A stretch of 64,000 nt of DNA, taken from NCBI GenBank assembly GCA_023387375.1, contig JAEWIE010000003.1, positions 1 to 64,000 on the forward strand, in the 5' to 3' direction. The stretch is from Bacteroidota bacterium (GTDB lineage: Bacteria; Bacteroidota; Bacteroidia; Flavobacteriales; Weeksellaceae). The notes beneath the pieces were generated by a model. The model was not told the DNA's origin, did no database searches, and saw nothing but the letters and a program-made list of their open reading frames with translations. Position numbers and translations under genes: made by a program. Positions 26,920 through 35,049 of this stretch are shown here, in pieces (within the stretch, counting starts at the first letter, position 1; each line of letters opens with the position of its first letter).

Positions 26920-27105
26920 TACGGAAAGGTCGGAATTTTCCATGAGAAAATGGCAGCGATCATTCATTAAATTAACCAGCCCCTGTTTTTCCAGTAGGAC
27001 AGGGACTACTTTTGCTACTCGTTTGTTATTGAGCGAGGCTTGCTTACAGAAAAACTGTGTAAATATCAAGTTAAATCATATAATGCTTTTTACCTCTATT
27101 CGTTC

Positions 27106-27113
27106 TAACTTTG
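27106..27113 (+). promoter_or_regulatory. Promoter -7 box of dps
   Basis: TAACTTTG matches TAnnTTTG and lies 18 nt before the dps ATG at 27132. No convincing TTG -33 element at the expected distance. Confidence 0.5.
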
Positions 27114-27131
27114 TCCCACAAATTCAAAATT

Positions 27132-27608
27132 ATGAAAGTAGACTTAGGCATATCAGCCAAAAATTTAAAATCAGTCCACGGACTCTTAAATAAAGTCCTT
27201 GCGGACGGAAACGTTTTTTACATTAAACTAAGAAAATTCCATTGGAACTTAAAAGGTCCTGATTTTTTGGAATTACATGAACTGTTTGAATCTCAATACA
27301 CAGCCCTTGAAATGGCCATTGATGAAGTGGCAGAGCGCATTAGCACCCTTGGTGGAATTGCAGACGGTACGATGAGCGAGTTTATTCAAAACTCTCAAAT
27401 CAAAGAAACGCCTGGAAAAATCCCAACCAACCAAGAAATGCTCAAAGAACTTGTGGGAGACCATGAAAAAATCATCAAATCACTTCGTAAATACATTGAG
27501 AGTTGCGAAAGCAAATACGGCGATGCCGGTACGGCAGATTTCTTAACAGGTCTTATGACTGACCATGAAACCATGGCTTGGAAGCTTCGTCAGTACTTCA
27601 GAGAATAA
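27132..27608 (+). CDS. dps: Dps-family DNA-protecting ferritin
   Basis: 158 aa, the usual Dps size. It forms a dodecameric shell that oxidises and stores iron and protects DNA in stress and stationary phase. The intersubunit ferroxidase site is visible as FHWNLKGPDFLELHELFE and the downstream DEVAERI, giving the His, His, Asp and Glu ligands. The ATG at 27132 (MKVDLGISAKNL) was preferred over an upstream start at 27111, which would overlap the -7 box. An intrinsic terminator follows. Regulation by oxidative stress is typical of the family, but no operator was recognised here. Confidence 0.94.
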   Translation: MKVDLGISAKNLKSVHGLLNKVLADGNVFYIKLRKFHWNLKGPDFLELHELFESQYTALEMAIDEVAERISTLGGIADGTMSEFIQNSQIKETPGKIPTNQEMLKELVGDHEKIIKSLRKYIESCESKYGDAGTADFLTGLMTDHETMAWKLRQYFRE

Positions 27609-27640
27609 ATAAATCATTCATTATTTCATTTTACTTACGT

Positions 27641-27681
27641 AATTAGGCCTGCTTCCCAAGTGAAACGGGCCTAATTTTTTG
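27641..27681 (+). terminator. Intrinsic terminator of dps
   Basis: Stem AATTAGGCCTG (27641-27651) with CGGGCCTAATT (27666-27676), one wobble pair, followed by a U-run. The gene on the other side converges (ends 27703). Confidence 0.85.
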
Positions 27682-27702
27682 ATTGCAAAGAGTCTTACTT
27701 TG

Positions 27703-28548
27703 CTACTGATAAATAGTGGCAAGGAAGGTTTTCATTTCTTCCCACGATTTCTCATCCGCGTCCTTGTTATAGGCTATGTTCATTCCAAACTTCTTCCCAA
27801 CATCTGTGGAAGTAGGATTTGTAAAGGCATGTACAGCGCCTGGATAGTTCACAAACTTATAGTCAATCTTCATGGAATCCATTTCTTTCTTAAAGGCTGC
27901 AATTTCTTCTTTTGGTACAAAGGAATCGGCCTCTCCATTTAAAACGAGGTATTTCACGCTGGAATTGGTAGGTTTTACGCCTGTCTGTAAATTTCCATGG
28001 AAACTTACGACGCCTTTTAACTCTGTATTCGTGCGACCAAGATTTAAAGCTTGTGCTCCGCCAAAGCAGTAGCCCATCACCGCCATTTTACTAGCGTCTG
28101 CTTTGGTGTCTTTTGCGAGCATGATCTTAACAGCCTCATATACAGCCTGACCTTTCGTAGGATCTTCATAGAATACGGTGGCTTCCTTTTGCGCATCTTC
28201 AGGAGTTTCAACAACTTTTCCATCCCCGTAATAATCCATTGCCACCGCGTAATAACCTAGGCCTGCTAACTTATTGGCTCTTTCTTTTACATACTCGTTT
28301 AGACCCCACCACTCCGGAATGACAAGCACAACGGGAAGCGAGCCTTCCAAAGTGGAATCGTAAGCGACATAACCCTTATGATTTATACCGTTCGCATCAT
28401 ACTCAATGACGCTTGTGGAAAGCGCAGATGCACTACGGGCTGAATCCTCACTTAGCTTCGTTTCCATTGGGTTTGAATCCGTTTTTTTCTGACATGAGAA
28501 AAGCGCAAAGCTTGCAAAGACAAGAGCGCCGAAGAATTTTAATTTCAT
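27703..28548 (-). CDS. Dienelactone hydrolase family lipoprotein
   Basis: 281 aa with a lipoprotein signal ending in ALFSC (Cys19). The alpha/beta-hydrolase fold spans about 50-280. The nucleophile is the cysteine in MGYCFGGAQAL, with the acid in GEADSFVP and the histidine in PGAVHAFTNP, the Cys-Asp-His triad of the dienelactone hydrolase family. Here the enzyme is envelope-anchored rather than cytoplasmic, so the substrate is probably not an aromatic-degradation intermediate; the true substrate is unknown. It converges with dps and lies 115 nt downstream of lipA, separated by lipA's terminator. Confidence 0.9.
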   Translation of the reverse strand: MKLKFFGALVFASFALFSCQKKTDSNPMETKLSEDSARSASALSTSVIEYDANGINHKGYVAYDSTLEGSLPVVLVIPEWWGLNEYVKERANKLAGLGYYAVAMDYYGDGKVVETPEDAQKEATVFYEDPTKGQAVYEAVKIMLAKDTKADASKMAVMGYCFGGAQALNLGRTNTELKGVVSFHGNLQTGVKPTNSSVKYLVLNGEADSFVPKEEIAAFKKEMDSMKIDYKFVNYPGAVHAFTNPTSTDVGKKFGMNIAYNKDADEKSWEEMKTFLATIYQ

Positions 28549-28599
28549 ACTTATTTACTTTTTGGTGTGCTTAAAGTTAAAAAAAATTAAAAAACTTAT

Positions 28600-28633
28600 A
28601 AAAAAAAGGAAGCGGCACCTAAAGGCCGCTTCC
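28600..28633 (-). terminator. Intrinsic terminator of lipA
   Basis: A perfect 9-bp stem (arms 28608-28616 and 28625-28633, GGAAGCGGC with GCCGCTTCC), followed on the minus strand by a run of seven or eight U residues. It is 30 nt beyond the lipA stop. Confidence 0.9.
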
Positions 28634-28663
28634 AATCATTTGTATTTTTAGATTTTGCTTTTT

Positions 28664-29536
28664 TTATAAAAGGTGTCTTTCTGCGTGGTAAGAACTTCTT
28701 ACCAGTGGAGAGCTTTCCACGTGACGGAACCCTAGTCCTAATGCAAATTCGCGGTACTCTTCAAATTCCTCTGGACTTACAAATCGTTTCACAGGCAAAT
28801 GGTTTTTACTTGGCTGCAAGTATTGTCCAATGGTAATCACGTCTACTTTCGCTTCCCGAATGTCTTCAATGCTTCTTAAAACCTCGTCTTTTTCTTCTCC
28901 AAGTCCTAGCATAAGTCCCGTTTTGGTCCTTCTTTGACCTGACTCTTTTAAGTAACGAAGAACCTCAAGGCTTCGTTCGTATTTTGCTTGAATACGAACT
29001 TCTCTTGTTAGTCTTTTTACAGTTTCCATATTATGAGAAATCACCTCCGGGGCCACATCAAGCAAACGATCGATGTGCTTATGAACTCCTTGAAAGTCGG
29101 GAATTAGCGTCTCCATGGTCGTACCTGGAGAAATTCTTCTTACCGCATTTACGGTTTCAGCCCATAGAATCGATCCCATGTCTTTTAAGTCATCACGGTC
29201 TACAGAGGTAAGAACTGCGTGCTTAATTTTCATAAGCTTAATCGAACGGGCTACTTTTTCAGGCTCATCCCAGTTCACATCAAGAGGTTTTCCGGTTTTC
29301 ACCCCGCAAAAACCACAACTACGGGTACAAATATTTCCAAGGATCATGAACGTTGCGGTTCCCTCTCCCCAGCATTCGCCCATATTGGGGCAACTCCCAC
29401 TTTGGCAAATCGTATTTAGTTTGTATTTATCCACTAGGGAGCGAAGCTCTCTATAGTTTTTACCGGTGGGGAGTTTTACTCGAATCCACTTCGGTTTTTG
29501 AACGGTTGTATTTGGGCTCGTTAATTGATCTTCCAT
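28664..29536 (-). CDS. lipA: Lipoyl synthase
   Basis: Radical-SAM enzyme that inserts two sulfurs into protein-bound octanoate to make lipoate for 2-oxoacid dehydrogenases. 290 aa. The auxiliary cluster motif is CQSGSCPNMGEC, the radical-SAM motif is CTRSCGFC, and the C-terminal serine motif is SPLVRSSYHAE. The ATG at 29536 (MEDQLTSPN) is preferred; a TTG four codons upstream would be the only alternative. It begins 30 nt downstream of the ECF sigma gene, so the two are probably co-transcribed. It supports the E1 gene at 3803 functionally. Confidence 0.97.
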   Translation of the reverse strand: MEDQLTSPNTTVQKPKWIRVKLPTGKNYRELRSLVDKYKLNTICQSGSCPNMGECWGEGTATFMILGNICTRSCGFCGVKTGKPLDVNWDEPEKVARSIKLMKIKHAVLTSVDRDDLKDMGSILWAETVNAVRRISPGTTMETLIPDFQGVHKHIDRLLDVAPEVISHNMETVKRLTREVRIQAKYERSLEVLRYLKESGQRRTKTGLMLGLGEEKDEVLRSIEDIREAKVDVITIGQYLQPSKNHLPVKRFVSPEEFEEYREFALGLGFRHVESSPLVRSSYHAERHLL

Positions 29537-29566
29537 AATTGTCTGCAAGCTTTCCGCTGCTTTTAT

Positions 29567-30109
29567 TTATTTCTTTAATAACTCTGCTAGGACTTTTTTG
29601 GCTCGCATAATGCGAACCTTTGTATTGGAAACCGAGAGTCCTAGTTCTTCGGCAATTTCTTTAATGCTTTTCTCTTCATAAAAGCGAAGCGTGATGATTT
29701 GCTGATAACTCTTGTCCATTGTAGAGAGTATCTGGCGAATTTCCTCCTGCTCTTCCTGACTTATCATAAGTTCCTCGGGCGACTCCGCGAATTCATTATG
29801 CACCTCTTCTAAGTCGCTATGCAAATCTTTCGTCTCGCGGTTCTTTTTTCTCCAAAAATCAATCGTTGTGTTCTGGGCAATGGTTAAAACCCAGGTTTTA
29901 AATTCAAACTGCGGATCAAAATAATCGAGTTTGCTTAAAACTTTAGAGAACACCTTGACTGTAATTTCATCTGCATCGTTCTTGTCCCCTACCTTCTTTA
30001 AGACAAACGAGAAGACGGCCACCCAATACAAATTAATAAGTTGGGTCTGCGCTTTTTGGTCTTTTTCGCGTGCTTTTTGAATGAGCAAAAGGAGCTTTGA
30101 TTTCGTCAT
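29567..30109 (-). CDS. ECF-type RNA polymerase sigma factor
   Basis: 180 aa from the ATG at 30109 (MTKSKLLLLIQKAREKD), a normal ECF length; the longer frame to 30265 has no similarity. Region 2 includes DADEITVKVFSKVLSKLDYFDP and FKTWVLTIAQNTTIDFWRKK, and region 4 includes QQIITLRFYEEKSIKEIAEELG followed by the helix-turn-helix SVSNTKVRIMRAKKVL. A perfect -7 box lies 9 nt before the ATG. No anti-sigma factor gene is adjacent; lipA follows 30 nt downstream. The regulon cannot be told from the sequence. Confidence 0.93.
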   Translation of the reverse strand: MTKSKLLLLIQKAREKDQKAQTQLINLYWVAVFSFVLKKVGDKNDADEITVKVFSKVLSKLDYFDPQFEFKTWVLTIAQNTTIDFWRKKNRETKDLHSDLEEVHNEFAESPEELMISQEEQEEIRQILSTMDKSYQQIITLRFYEEKSIKEIAEELGLSVSNTKVRIMRAKKVLAELLKK

Positions 30110-30117
30110 TAAAAAGA

Positions 30118-30125
30118 CAAATTTA
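30118..30125 (-). promoter_or_regulatory. Promoter -7 box of ECF sigma gene
   Basis: TAAATTTG on the minus strand, matching TAnnTTTG, with only 8 nt between the box and the ATG at 30109. The predicted leader is about 5 nt or none. Confidence 0.45.
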
Positions 30126-30324
30126 CGAAAAATTAAAGTGTAAAAAGAACCTTCTCCTATAGGAGATTTGAATGAAAGCGATTGAGCAAAATAAGCCGCG
30201 AAAACAATTATTTTAAAACAAGAAATAAACCGCGAACTAACCGTTATAGAAAGCGCACTCCACAAAAAAAGGGAGGGATTAAAAAGCCCACCCCCTTAAA
30301 TTAGGCACAAAAGGAAGTATTTAC

Positions 30325-30332
30325 TAAATTTG
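30325..30332 (+). promoter_or_regulatory. Promoter -7 box of tyrS
   Basis: TAAATTTG, matching TAnnTTTG, 21 nt before the tyrS ATG at 30354. Confidence 0.5.
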
Positions 30333-30353
30333 CCCCTTATAATTTTTTTACCC

Positions 30354-31649
30354 ATGAATCCTTTTATCGAAGAACTAAAATGGCGCGGGCTCTATGCCGA
30401 CATGATGCCTGGAACCGAAGAGCAACTCAGTAAAGAGATGACCTCAGCCTATATCGGGTTTGATCCGACGGCCGATTCTTTGCATATTGGAAGCCTTATT
30501 CCTATTAAAGTTCTTGCTCATTTTCAGCAGCATGGCCATAAGCCCATTGCGCTTGTAGGGGGAGCCACAGGAATGATTGGGGATCCTTCTGGGAAATCTG
30601 CGGAAAGAAATCTTTTGGATGAAGCGACCTTAAACCATTATGTAGAATGCTTAAAAGCGCAGCTTTCTCGTTTCCTAGACTTTGAAGGTTCGGGCGAGAA
30701 CCGCGCTGAACTTGTCAACAACTATGATTGGATGAAGGAAGTTACTTTCCTTGATTTCGTAAAAGAAATCGGAAAACACTTAACGGTGAATTACATGATG
30801 GCGAAAGACTCCGTGAAAAAACGTTTTTCAGGTCAAGACGGGGCGGAAGGAATGAGTTTCACCGAATTCACTTACCAACTTTTGCAAGGATATGATTTCC
30901 TTCACTTATACAAAGAGAAGAATGTAAAACTCCAAATGGGCGGATCCGACCAGTGGGGAAACATTACCACCGGCTCTGAACTTATCCGTAGAAAAGTACA
31001 AGGCGAAGCCTTTGCCTTAACCGTTCCACTTATCACAAAAGCAGACGGAACCAAATTCGGAAAATCAGAAAGCGGAGAAAACTATTGGCTAGATAAAAAA
31101 AGAACCTCTCCTTATAAATTTTACCAATTCTGGTTAAATTCTAGTGATGAGGACAGCGAACGATTCATCAAGTTTTACACTTTCTTGGATAAAGAAACCA
31201 TTGATGCGCTCATAGAAACCCATAAAGAAGCACCCCACGAAAGAAAACTTCAAAAAACGCTAGCAAAAGAAGTTACGATCTGGGTTCATGGAGAAGAGGA
31301 ATATAACAAGGCTCTAAAAGCTTCTGAAATTCTATTTGGCCGCTCTACTGCCTCTGATTTAGTAGAACTTGATAAGGAAACATTTTTAGAAGTTTTTGAA
31401 GGAGTGCCTCAAAAAGAAGTATCCCAAGCGGATCTTTTTTCAAGTAATCTCGTGGATGTTTTATCTGAGCTAAGTGGATTTTTAAAATCCAAAAGCGAAG
31501 CGCAAAGAGAGCTAAAAGGACAAAGTATCTCCGTAAACAAACAAAAAGTAGATCCTGAGTTTAAATGTAAAGAAAGTGATTTAATCGACGGGAAATTCCT
31601 TCTACTTCAAAAAGGGAAAAAGAATTACTTTATTCTTAAGGTAAACTAA
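30354..31649 (+). CDS. tyrS: Tyrosyl-tRNA synthetase
   Basis: Class I aminoacyl-tRNA synthetase that charges tRNA-Tyr. 431 aa from the ATG at 30354 (MNPFIEELKWRG); a start at 30330 would lie inside the promoter. The HIGH-type motif is DSLHIGSL near residue 44 and the KMSKS-type motif is TKFGKSESGENYWL. The tyrosine pocket contains LLQGYDFLHLY and QMGGSDQWGN. A C-terminal S4-like RNA-binding domain covers about 360-430 (KGQSISVNKQKV, then FLLLQKGKKNYFIL). An intrinsic terminator follows. No T-box leader was seen, as expected outside Firmicutes. Confidence 0.97.
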   Translation: MNPFIEELKWRGLYADMMPGTEEQLSKEMTSAYIGFDPTADSLHIGSLIPIKVLAHFQQHGHKPIALVGGATGMIGDPSGKSAERNLLDEATLNHYVECLKAQLSRFLDFEGSGENRAELVNNYDWMKEVTFLDFVKEIGKHLTVNYMMAKDSVKKRFSGQDGAEGMSFTEFTYQLLQGYDFLHLYKEKNVKLQMGGSDQWGNITTGSELIRRKVQGEAFALTVPLITKADGTKFGKSESGENYWLDKKRTSPYKFYQFWLNSSDEDSERFIKFYTFLDKETIDALIETHKEAPHERKLQKTLAKEVTIWVHGEEEYNKALKASEILFGRSTASDLVELDKETFLEVFEGVPQKEVSQADLFSSNLVDVLSELSGFLKSKSEAQRELKGQSISVNKQKVDPEFKCKESDLIDGKFLLLQKGKKNYFILKVN

Positions 31650-31677
31650 ACTTCTTTTTAATCTCAAAATAAAATGC

Positions 31678-31711
31678 AAAGCTGGATCGATAGGATTCGG
31701 CTTTTTTTATG
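31678..31711 (+). terminator. Intrinsic terminator of tyrS
   Basis: An 11-bp stem with two wobble pairs (31678-31688 with 31694-31704) and a 5-nt loop, followed by an extended U-run. Confidence 0.75.
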
Positions 31712-31765
31712 AATTTCCTTGTTATGTAGAATGCAATTCATAGGCCCCGTTTTTAAAGAAATCGG

Positions 31766-31773
31766 TATCTTTG
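31766..31773 (+). promoter_or_regulatory. Promoter -7 box 4 nt from a start codon
   Basis: TATCTTTG, a perfect TAnnTTTG match, with only 4 nt before the ATG at 31778. By the usual geometry transcription would start at about 31777, giving an essentially leaderless mRNA. Confidence 0.5.
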
Positions 31774-31777
31774 AATT

Positions 31778-32419
31778 ATGGTATTAGATCACTTAGTAAG
31801 GGAACCTGAAACAATCACGCCCTCCACCCCTATCCTCTTTTTACTTCACGGCTACGGTAGCAACGAAGAAGACCTTTTTGCATTCACACCAGACTTACCT
31901 TCAGACTGGATTATCGTAAGTTTTAGAGCGCCTTTAAAAGCGCCCATGGAAGGCTACGCCTGGTATGAGATTGACTTTATGGACCTTGAACGTCTTGTGG
32001 ATGTTCCTCAGGCGACAGAGTCTCTTAATGCGGTGATGCACTCTATTAAAGAAATCAGGGAAAGGTATAAACTTGAAAACTCTACGCCCACGCATTTGTG
32101 TGGCTTTAGCCAAGGAGGAATCCTTAGTTATGCGCTTTCACTCACCTATCCAGAGCAATTTTCAAAAGTGGCCCTGCTCTCTTCCTATCCTGAAAACAGA
32201 CTTCTTACGAAAAGAGTAAAAGAAAAAAAGAGACTTGAGCATCTTCGCTTCTTTGTTTCTCATGGGAGTGACGATGTTACCATTCCTTTAGAATGGGGCT
32301 CAAAAGGCGCAGAAATGCTTTACGATTTTGGATGCTATTTCACCTTCCGCGAATACGTAAGTGGGCATGGCGTAAACCAGAAAAACTACATGGATTTAAT
32401 GGAGTTTTTCAAATCTTAA
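31778..32419 (+). CDS. Alpha/beta hydrolase, phospholipase/carboxylesterase-like
   Basis: 213 aa, cytoplasmic (no signal peptide). The alpha/beta-hydrolase motifs include LFLLHGYGSNEEDLF (oxyanion hole) and LCGFSQGGILSYALSL (nucleophile Ser in GFSQGG). The acid is in SHGSDDVTIP and the His in SGHGVN. This is the small carboxylesterase/acyl-protein thioesterase type; the physiological substrate is unknown. The ATG at 31778 lies right behind a -7 box. It is 12 nt upstream of a second esterase gene and probably co-transcribed with it. Confidence 0.88.
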   Translation: MVLDHLVREPETITPSTPILFLLHGYGSNEEDLFAFTPDLPSDWIIVSFRAPLKAPMEGYAWYEIDFMDLERLVDVPQATESLNAVMHSIKEIRERYKLENSTPTHLCGFSQGGILSYALSLTYPEQFSKVALLSSYPENRLLTKRVKEKKRLEHLRFFVSHGSDDVTIPLEWGSKGAEMLYDFGCYFTFREYVSGHGVNQKNYMDLMEFFKS

Positions 32420-32431
32420 ATTAAAAACAAA

Positions 32432-33268
32432 ATGAAATTTCTAACTCTCCTACTTGCTGTGGGAATCTTTAGCACAGCTACGGCTCAAACGAAAGAGCAA
32501 GCTTCCACAAGAGAAAAAAACGTTCATATTCTTTCTGAGAATTTTGAAATGCCGCAGTTAAATCGCGAACGAAGAATTTGGATCTACTTACCTGCTTCTT
32601 ATGAGGAATCCAAGAGTAAAAAATTCCCCGTTATGTACCTGCACGACGGACAAAATCTTTTTGACAAGGCTACCTCTTACGCAGGGGAATGGGGAGTGGA
32701 TGAAACACTAAACCGCCTTTCCAAAGAAGGATATGCACAGAGTATTGTCGTCGGTATTGACAACGGAGCCGAAAAACGAATGGATGAACTCTCTCCTTTC
32801 AAGAACGAGGAGTACAAAGCAGGCGGAAGTGGAGATCAGTACCTCGCTTTTGTCGTTGAGACCTTAAAACCTTATATTGATTCTCATTATAGAACAAAAC
32901 CTTCGCGCAAGAGTACAACGCTTGGCGGAAGTTCTTTAGGCGCCCTTATATCGGTTTATGGAGGCGTAAAATACCCTGACACCTTTGGAAACATTATCGC
33001 TTTTAGTTCCGCCTTTTGGTTCAACCGTGAGGGCTTAATGAACTATATAAAAGAATCGGATCACTCGTTAAAGAAACAGAGGTATTATTTCATCGAAGGA
33101 GAAAAAGAATCCTTTGACATGGGCAAAGACACCTCAAAAGTAATCCGCCTTCTAAAAGAGAAAGGAGTAAAGGATAAAAACATTTACTACAAAGTACATC
33201 CCGACGGAAAACACAACGAAGCCTATTGGAACCGAGAATTTCCAGGCGCTTACAAGTGGCTACACTAA
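32432..33268 (+). CDS. Exported alpha/beta hydrolase, esterase D family
   Basis: 278 aa with a signal peptide (MKFLTLLLAVGIFSTATAQ), so periplasmic or secreted. Esterase-D type motifs: RRIWIYLPASYEESKSK, MYLHDGQNLFD and the nucleophile elbow LGGSSLGALIS. The His is in HPDGKHNEAYW near the C-terminus. Relatives hydrolyse acyl esters, sometimes of siderophores or feruloyl groups; nothing here decides the substrate. It sits 12 nt downstream of the cytoplasmic esterase and overlaps the end of convergent purE by 4 nt. Confidence 0.88.
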   Translation: MKFLTLLLAVGIFSTATAQTKEQASTREKNVHILSENFEMPQLNRERRIWIYLPASYEESKSKKFPVMYLHDGQNLFDKATSYAGEWGVDETLNRLSKEGYAQSIVVGIDNGAEKRMDELSPFKNEEYKAGGSGDQYLAFVVETLKPYIDSHYRTKPSRKSTTLGGSSLGALISVYGGVKYPDTFGNIIAFSSAFWFNREGLMNYIKESDHSLKKQRYYFIEGEKESFDMGKDTSKVIRLLKEKGVKDKNIYYKVHPDGKHNEAYWNREFPGAYKWLH

Positions 33269-33768
33269 AGATCGTACCCGTTAGGGTGCTGCTCTTTAAG
33301 AGATTCCACCGTGGCTAAGACTTTGGTTTCAAGTCCATTTTGGTACTCTGCAAGCCTCGCAGAAACTTTTTCATCAAAACTACCGATGATTTTGGCAGCC
33401 AAAAGACCCGCATTCACGGCTCCGTCTAATCCAACGGTAGCCACGGGTACTCCAGAGGGCATTTGAAGAATGGAAAGGATGGAATCCCATCCGTCAATGG
33501 AATTGCTTGAAAGAATAGGAACGCCAATGACAGGTAGGGTGGTTTCACTGGCAACCATTCCTGGCAAATGGGCTGCACCTCCTGCGCCCGCAATAATCAC
33601 GCGAAGGCCTCTTTCTTTGGCTCTGGCCGCATAATCAAACATCCTTTTCGGAGTTCGATGAGCCGATACCACGGTTAATTCATAAGGAACCTCTAGACTT
33701 TTTAGGATGTCTGCTGCCCCTTGCATAACTTTAAGATCGCTTTGCGAACCCATGATGATTCCTACCAT
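33265..33768 (-). CDS. purE: N5-carboxyaminoimidazole ribonucleotide mutase
   Basis: Purine biosynthesis: converts N5-CAIR to CAIR. 167 aa, the usual class I PurE size. Motifs are MGSQSDLKVM at the N-terminus, SAHRTPKRMFDYA and AGAGGAAHLPGMVA. It follows purK in the same direction after a 113-nt gap that contains its own -7 box. The C-terminal end overlaps the convergent esterase by 4 nt. Confidence 0.97.
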   Translation of the reverse strand: MVGIIMGSQSDLKVMQGAADILKSLEVPYELTVVSAHRTPKRMFDYAARAKERGLRVIIAGAGGAAHLPGMVASETTLPVIGVPILSSNSIDGWDSILSILQMPSGVPVATVGLDGAVNAGLLAAKIIGSFDEKVSARLAEYQNGLETKVLATVESLKEQHPNGYDL

Positions 33769-33786
33769 ATCTACTTATTTAGAGTT

Positions 33787-33794
33787 CAAAGATA
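33787..33794 (-). promoter_or_regulatory. Possible purE-specific promoter -7 box
   Basis: TATCTTTG on the minus strand, between purK and purE, 18 nt before the purE ATG. No -33 element is clear. Confidence 0.4.
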
Positions 33795-33881
33795 CTGAAA
33801 AAATAAACTTTTTTGCCTGCGGAAGAATGGAGCAAAGCCTGCGTCCTAGCTTACCAAAGAGTGATGGGCCCTCTTTCTTCT

Positions 33882-34991
33882 CTATTTTGAAATAACGCGA
33901 ACTACTTTTTTTAGCTCTAAGAGCTCTTTTATAAGCTCCTCTCTTGATTCACAAACCACATTCACGTGTCCCATTTTTCGACCAGGTTTTGTTTCTGTTT
34001 TCCCATAAAGATGCACATAAGTATTGGGCCTCGAAAGAAGAGCATCTAGTCCTTCGTACTGCACAGGTCCCGAGTAGCCCTGCTCTCCTACTAAATTGAG
34101 CATTCCAGAGTATCCTTTCTCTTTTGTATTCGCTAAGGGAAGGTTTTTTAATACTCGATACATCTGTTCAAACTGAGAATTAAAATTTCCTTCCTGAGTC
34201 TGGTGCCCTGAATTATGAAGTCTTGGCGCCGTTTCATTGACCCACACTTTGCCCTTCTTGTCTAAAAAGAGTTCAATGGCAAAAAGGCCAGGAGAATCCG
34301 CCGCGGTTAAGAATTGCTTCGCAATTTCTTCGATTTGAGAGGCTGCATCTAAAGAAATGTCACTTGGACATAGATTAAAATCAAGTAAATTTAAGACAGG
34401 ATCCGCAAGCATTTCTGTCACAGGGAAGACGGCGATTTCACCTTTTGGACTTCGCGCAACAATGATAGAAAGTTCTTTATCTATATCGACCAAGGATTCA
34501 ATGACACTGGGCTCGTCCCAGAGTTTTTCTAGGTCCTCTTCACTTCGAATTACTTGCACTCCTTTTCCATCGTATCCCCCTGTATTTAATTTCTGTACAT
34601 AGGGAAAGTCAAAATTAATTTCCGATTTCGATTGTACGGCTTGGAACTTAGGGGAAGGAATTCCATGCTCCTGATAAAATTCTTTCTGAAGAATCTTCTG
34701 CTGAATAATCTGAATAATTCTAGGACTTGGGATTACTTGTACCCCTCTATTTTCCAACTCAAAAAGCGCCTCCACATTCACATGCTCAATCTCAATGGAT
34801 ACGACATCTTTGCCCTCACCAAAGTCAAGTACCGTTTGGTAGTCTTTAAAATCGCCCTGCGAGAAATTAGAAATTCCGTGACAAGGTGCGTCTTTTGCGG
34901 GATCAAGCGTAAACCACTGATCATCGTATTTCAAAGCTTCTTGAATGAGCATGCGCCCCAGTTGACCTCCTCCTAATAGTCCTATTTTCAT
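33882..34991 (-). CDS. purK: N5-carboxyaminoimidazole ribonucleotide synthase
   Basis: ATP-grasp enzyme that makes N5-CAIR from AIR, bicarbonate and ATP. 369 aa. The N-terminus GLLGGGQLGRMLIQEA is the family signature. ATP-grasp features include VQKLNTGGYDGKGVQVI and the metal/ATP residues in FAIELFLDKKGKVWVNETA followed by PRLHNSGHQT. Located upstream of purE in the same orientation, the common purK-purE pairing. The start is the ATG at 34991. Confidence 0.97.
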   Translation of the reverse strand: MKIGLLGGGQLGRMLIQEALKYDDQWFTLDPAKDAPCHGISNFSQGDFKDYQTVLDFGEGKDVVSIEIEHVNVEALFELENRGVQVIPSPRIIQIIQQKILQKEFYQEHGIPSPKFQAVQSKSEINFDFPYVQKLNTGGYDGKGVQVIRSEEDLEKLWDEPSVIESLVDIDKELSIIVARSPKGEIAVFPVTEMLADPVLNLLDFNLCPSDISLDAASQIEEIAKQFLTAADSPGLFAIELFLDKKGKVWVNETAPRLHNSGHQTQEGNFNSQFEQMYRVLKNLPLANTKEKGYSGMLNLVGEQGYSGPVQYEGLDALLSRPNTYVHLYGKTETKPGRKMGHVNVVCESREELIKELLELKKVVRVISK

Positions 34992-35049
34992 TCCTTTATA
35001 AATTTATCTTTGTCTTTTTTTCTATATGGATAACTGATCTTAAAACAGA

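Noticed and set aside
30261..30300. G-rich and C-rich tracts between the ECF gene and tyrS as a terminator
   Set aside because: The tracts do not pair well (a central A-A mismatch) and no U-run follows.
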